Part shown: positions 61,295-64,000 of the stretch, one piece after another
How the letters are laid out: every line of letters starts with the position of its first letter
Position numbering within the stretch: the stretch's first letter is position 1
NCBI RefSeq assembly: GCF_001191005.1
Contig: NZ_CP012201.1
Span: 3,038,001 to 3,102,000, forward strand
Source: Massilia sp. NR 4-1
Lineage (GTDB): Bacteria > Pseudomonadota > Gammaproteobacteria > Burkholderiales > Burkholderiaceae_D
Length of the DNA stretch: 64,000 bases
Direction of reading: 5' to 3'
Made by a program: the position numbers and the translations under genes
The notes under the pieces: generated by a model
Told to the model about the DNA's origin: nothing
Seen by the model: the letters and a program-made list of their open reading frames with translations, nothing else
Databases searched by the model: none

Positions 61295-63085
61295 TTAGAA
61301 CTGGTCTTCGCTCAGGGCCAGGACGCCGGCGCTGCCGTCGATGATGGCGCTGCGCAGGCTGCCCGACTGGCTCAGGATATGGTCGGCGAAGAAGCGCGCG
61401 GTGGCGATCTTGGCTTTATAGAAGGCGGCGTCGCCTTCGCCCGCTGCCAGCTTGCGCTGGGCGATGACGGCGGCGCGGGCCATCTGCCAGCCGCCCAGCA
61501 CAATGCCGGCCAGCTTCAGATACAGCACGCTGCCGGCGAAGACGGCTTTGATGTCGCTCTTCATATTCGCCACCACGTAGTCGACCACAGCGTCCAGATC
61601 CTTGCTGCCCTGCTCCAGCTGCTTGCGGATGGCGGCGAAATCGGCCCCATCCAGCGCGCCCAGCTCCGCTTCGGTGGCGCGCACCTGGGCGATCAGGCCT
61701 TTGGCGATCTTGCCGCCGTCGCGCACGGTCTTGCGGCCGACCAGGTCATTGGCCTGGATCGCAGTCGTGCCTTCGTAGATGGTCAGGATCTTGGCGTCGC
61801 GGTAGTGCTGGGCGGCGCCGGTTTCCTCGATGAAGCCCATGCCGCCGTGAACCTGCACACCGTCGCGCGTGACGTTCTCCGACATCTCGGTGGACCAGCC
61901 CTTGATCACTGGCACCAGGTACTCGTACACGGCCAGGTTGGCGGCGCGGGTGCCGGCATCGGCGTGGTAGTGGGCGGCATCGCTCAGGCCCGCGCCGACA
62001 TAGGCCAGCGCGCGCGCGGCTTCGGTCTGCGAACGCATCGACATCAGCATGCGGCGCACGTCGGGATGGTGGATGATCGAGACAGGACCGGCGGAACCGG
62101 CCAGGTCGCGCGACTGCACGCGCTCCTTGGCGAAGGCGACCGCCTTCTGATACGCGTTCTCGGCCAGGCCGATGCCCTGCATGCCGACGCCGAAGCGGGC
62201 CGCGTTCATCATGATGAACATGTATTCCAGGCCGCGGTTCTCTTCGCCCACCAGGGTGCCGATGGCGCCGCCGTTGTCGCCGAACTGCAGCACGGCGGTC
62301 GGGCTGGCCTTGATGCCCAGCTTGTGTTCGATCGAGACGCAATGGGCGTCGTTGCGCGCACCCAGCGAGCCGTCGGCATTGACCATGAACTTCGGCACGA
62401 TGAACAGTGAGATGCCTTTCACGCCCGGCGGCGCATCCGGCGTGCGGGCCAGCACCAGGTGGATGATGTTTTCGGCCATATCGTGCTCACCGTAGGTGAT
62501 GAAGATCTTGGTGCCGAAAATCTTGTAGGTGCCATCGCCCTGCGGCACGGCGCGGGTGCGCACGGCGGCCAGGTCGGAGCCGGCCTGCGGCTCGGTCAGA
62601 TTCATGGTGCCAGTCCATTTGCCCGTCACCAGCGGCTCCAGGAAGGTGGCCTTCTGTTCGTCGCTGCCGGCGGTCAGCAGCGCTTCGATGGCGCCGTCGG
62701 ACAGCAGCGCCACCAGGGCGAAGCTCAGGTTCGAACCGTGCAGCATTTCCACGCAAGGCGTGCCGACCAGCTTGGGCAGGCCCTGGCCGCCGAATTCGGT
62801 GGGATGCTGCAAGCCTTGCCAGCCCGCATCGGCGAACTGCTTGAAGGCTTCCTTGAAGCCTTTGGCGGTGGTGACATTGCCGTCTTTCCAGAAGCTCGGC
62901 TCCTTGTCGCCCTCATGGTTCAGCGGCGCCACCACGCCGCTGCAGAATTTCGCGTTCTCTTCCAGTACTGCTTCCGCCGTTTCGGGCGTGGCGTCCTCGC
63001 AGCCAGGCAGCGCGTTCACGGCGCTCAGGCCGGCCAGTTCGTTCATCACGAACAGCATGTCTTTCAATGGTGCTTGATAGCTCAT
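61295..63085 (-). CDS. Acyl-CoA dehydrogenase, long form (AcdA-type with C-terminal extension)
   Basis: A 596-residue flavoenzyme for the first step of fatty acid beta-oxidation. LTEPQAGSDLAAV (FAD/substrate), YGEHDMAENIIHLVLAR, and GMGFIEETGAAQHYRD with the conserved Arg near the active site. The 596-residue length, with the extra C-terminal domain from about 470, fits the long class widespread in Burkholderiales, not the 380-residue class. It passes electrons to the electron-transfer flavoprotein; etfA is the upstream neighbour. A terminator-like hairpin lies between them. Confidence 0.94.
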   Translation of the reverse strand: MSYQAPLKDMLFVMNELAGLSAVNALPGCEDATPETAEAVLEENAKFCSGVVAPLNHEGDKEPSFWKDGNVTTAKGFKEAFKQFADAGWQGLQHPTEFGGQGLPKLVGTPCVEMLHGSNLSFALVALLSDGAIEALLTAGSDEQKATFLEPLVTGKWTGTMNLTEPQAGSDLAAVRTRAVPQGDGTYKIFGTKIFITYGEHDMAENIIHLVLARTPDAPPGVKGISLFIVPKFMVNADGSLGARNDAHCVSIEHKLGIKASPTAVLQFGDNGGAIGTLVGEENRGLEYMFIMMNAARFGVGMQGIGLAENAYQKAVAFAKERVQSRDLAGSAGPVSIIHHPDVRRMLMSMRSQTEAARALAYVGAGLSDAAHYHADAGTRAANLAVYEYLVPVIKGWSTEMSENVTRDGVQVHGGMGFIEETGAAQHYRDAKILTIYEGTTAIQANDLVGRKTVRDGGKIAKGLIAQVRATEAELGALDGADFAAIRKQLEQGSKDLDAVVDYVVANMKSDIKAVFAGSVLYLKLAGIVLGGWQMARAAVIAQRKLAAGEGDAAFYKAKIATARFFADHILSQSGSLRSAIIDGSAGVLALSEDQF

Positions 63086-63097
63086 CTCATCTCTCCA

Positions 63098-63147
63098 AGA
63101 AAAAAGCCACGGTGGCCCGGCTTGTGTGCCCGAGGCCAGCGTGGCTC
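63098..63147 (-). terminator. Hairpin terminator between etfA and the acyl-CoA dehydrogenase gene
   Basis: AGCCACGGTGGCC (63105-63117) pairs with GGCCAGCGTGGCT (63134-63146) with one mismatch. On the minus strand TTTTTTCTT follows. It could reduce read-through rather than fully stop transcription. Confidence 0.7.
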
Positions 63148-63180
63148 TTGATGTTCAATCCACTCTGCAGCGCGGCTTTA

Positions 63181-64000
63181 TCAGCCCAGTTCTTTGACCA
63201 GTTCAGGCACCACTTCGAACAGATCGCCCACGATGCCGTAGTCGGCAACGGAGAAGATCGGCGCTTCAGGGTCTTTGTTGATTGCCACGATGGTCTTGGA
63301 GTCTTTCATGCCGGCCAAGTGCTGGATCGCGCCGGAGATGCCGACGGCGATGTACAGCGATGGCGCAACGATCTTGCCGGTCTGGCCAACCTGCCAGTCG
63401 TTCGGCACGAAGCCGGCGTCCACTGCGGCGCGCGAAGCACCCATGGCGGCGCCCAGCTTGTCGGCCAGCGGCTCCAGCACTTTGAAGTTCTCGGCCGAAC
63501 CGATGCCACGGCCACCGGACACGATGATCTTGGCGGCGGTCAGTTCCGGACGGTCGGACTTGGCCACTTCGCGGCTGACGAAAGCGGACTTGCCGGAATC
63601 GGCAACGGCGGCCACGGTCTCGGTGGCAGCCGAACCGCCGGTAGCGGCAGCGGCATCGAAGCCGGTGGTACGCACGGTGATGACTTTGACCTTGTCCGAC
63701 GATTGCACGTAGGCGATGGCGTTACCGGCGTAGATCGGACGCTCGAAGGTGTCCGGCGCATCCACTTTGGTGATTTCGGAAATCTGTGCCACGTCCAGCT
63801 TGGCGGCCACGCGCGGCAGGATGTTCTTGCCGTAAGCGGTGGCGGGCGCCAGGATGTGGGAGTAAGGAGCGGCAAGCGCCAGCACCTGCTCGGCGACGTT
63901 TTCAGCCAGGCCATCGGCGAAATGCGGCGCGTCGGCGACCAGCACTTTCGTCACGCCGGCGATTTGCGCGGCTTGGGCGGCAGCGGCGGCGGCATTGCTG
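63181..64000 (-). CDS. etfA: Electron transfer flavoprotein alpha subunit, partial (5' end outside window)
   Basis: The 3' part, about 273 codons in the window, ending VGDLFEVVPELVKELG. SGGRGIGSAENFK, WQVGQTGKIVAPSLYIAVGISGAIQH and IVAINKDPEAPIF form the FAD-binding domain. The frame continues to the right edge without a stop (codons ...AAAAAQAAQIAGV before the internal GTG at 63954), so no start is called. ETF accepts electrons from acyl-CoA dehydrogenases, including the gene just downstream, and passes them to ETF-ubiquinone oxidoreductase. Confidence 0.96.
   Translation of the reverse strand, partial: SNAAAAAAQAAQIAGVTKVLVADAPHFADGLAENVAEQVLALAAPYSHILAPATAYGKNILPRVAAKLDVAQISEITKVDAPDTFERPIYAGNAIAYVQSSDKVKVITVRTTGFDAAAATGGSAATETVAAVADSGKSAFVSREVAKSDRPELTAAKIIVSGGRGIGSAENFKVLEPLADKLGAAMGASRAAVDAGFVPNDWQVGQTGKIVAPSLYIAVGISGAIQHLAGMKDSKTIVAINKDPEAPIFSVADYGIVGDLFEVVPELVKELG

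Overview
The window is high-GC, gene-dense chromosomal DNA. Several features suggest a betaproteobacterium of the Oxalobacteraceae (Massilia/Duganella/Janthinobacterium type): the intact rpsP-rimM-trmD-rplS block, a DUF3579 gene, a CobD-like membrane protein gene, FimV and GspAB-type proteins, a YjfB-type protein, and a complete chitin/N-acetylglucosamine (GlcNAc) locus. The taxonomic placement is inference from gene families, not a database match. No rRNA, tRNA, CRISPR array, IS element or prophage was recognised.

Layout. 1-27 kb is mostly housekeeping and envelope genes: cbpAM, a two-domain beta/gamma-crystallin protein, a MATE exporter, a DPP-IV peptidase, CsbD, an M13 peptidase, an HDOD protein, a FliT-like chaperone, an aminotransferase, a short FimV, fumC, a bufferin-type copper-buffering operon (DoxX, fused MNIO-DUF2063, DUF2282), yjfB, mobB, gspB/gspA, a LysR regulator and a long DUF2807 protein. 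27.3-44.4 kb is a GlcNAc/chitooligosaccharide utilisation region. One long operon encodes kinase, GntR regulator, deacetylase NagA, SIS-domain deaminase, ABC binding protein, two permeases, an MFS carrier and the ABC ATPase. It is followed by a TPR protein, two NagX/DUF5009 membrane proteins, a TonB-dependent receptor and a second, divergent GntR regulator. Copies of the motif ATAATACCA sit in front of both transcription units.

44.4-48.9 kb holds the most unusual locus. A DUF2975/HTH regulator pair lies divergent from a four-gene unit: a 55-residue Cys-containing peptide with a leader-like acidic stretch, an M50 metalloprotease with a PqqD-like N-terminus, and two adjacent proteins. The second of these resembles LpxL/HtrB lipid acyltransferases; the first may be a degenerate relative. 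I read this as a candidate ribosomal peptide system in which lipid acylation may be involved. 48.9-64 kb returns to core functions: M16 peptidase, DUF3579, CobD-like, Nudix, the rplS-trmD-rimM-rpsP operon, a TM2 protein, a glycine-zipper protein, a PRODH-like protein, TetR with a siderophore-interacting reductase, a LysE exporter, a ParE/RHH toxin-antitoxin pair, an acyl-CoA dehydrogenase and the 3' part of etfA, which runs off the window.

A second cross-cutting feature is a family of palindromic elements with core GGTGCCTGGCACC (near 4.16, 11.2, 18.1-18.2 and 32.6 kb). One copy pair joins the bufferin MNIO and DUF2063 partners into a single reading frame. Another forms the C-terminal tail of the GlcNAc-locus binding protein.
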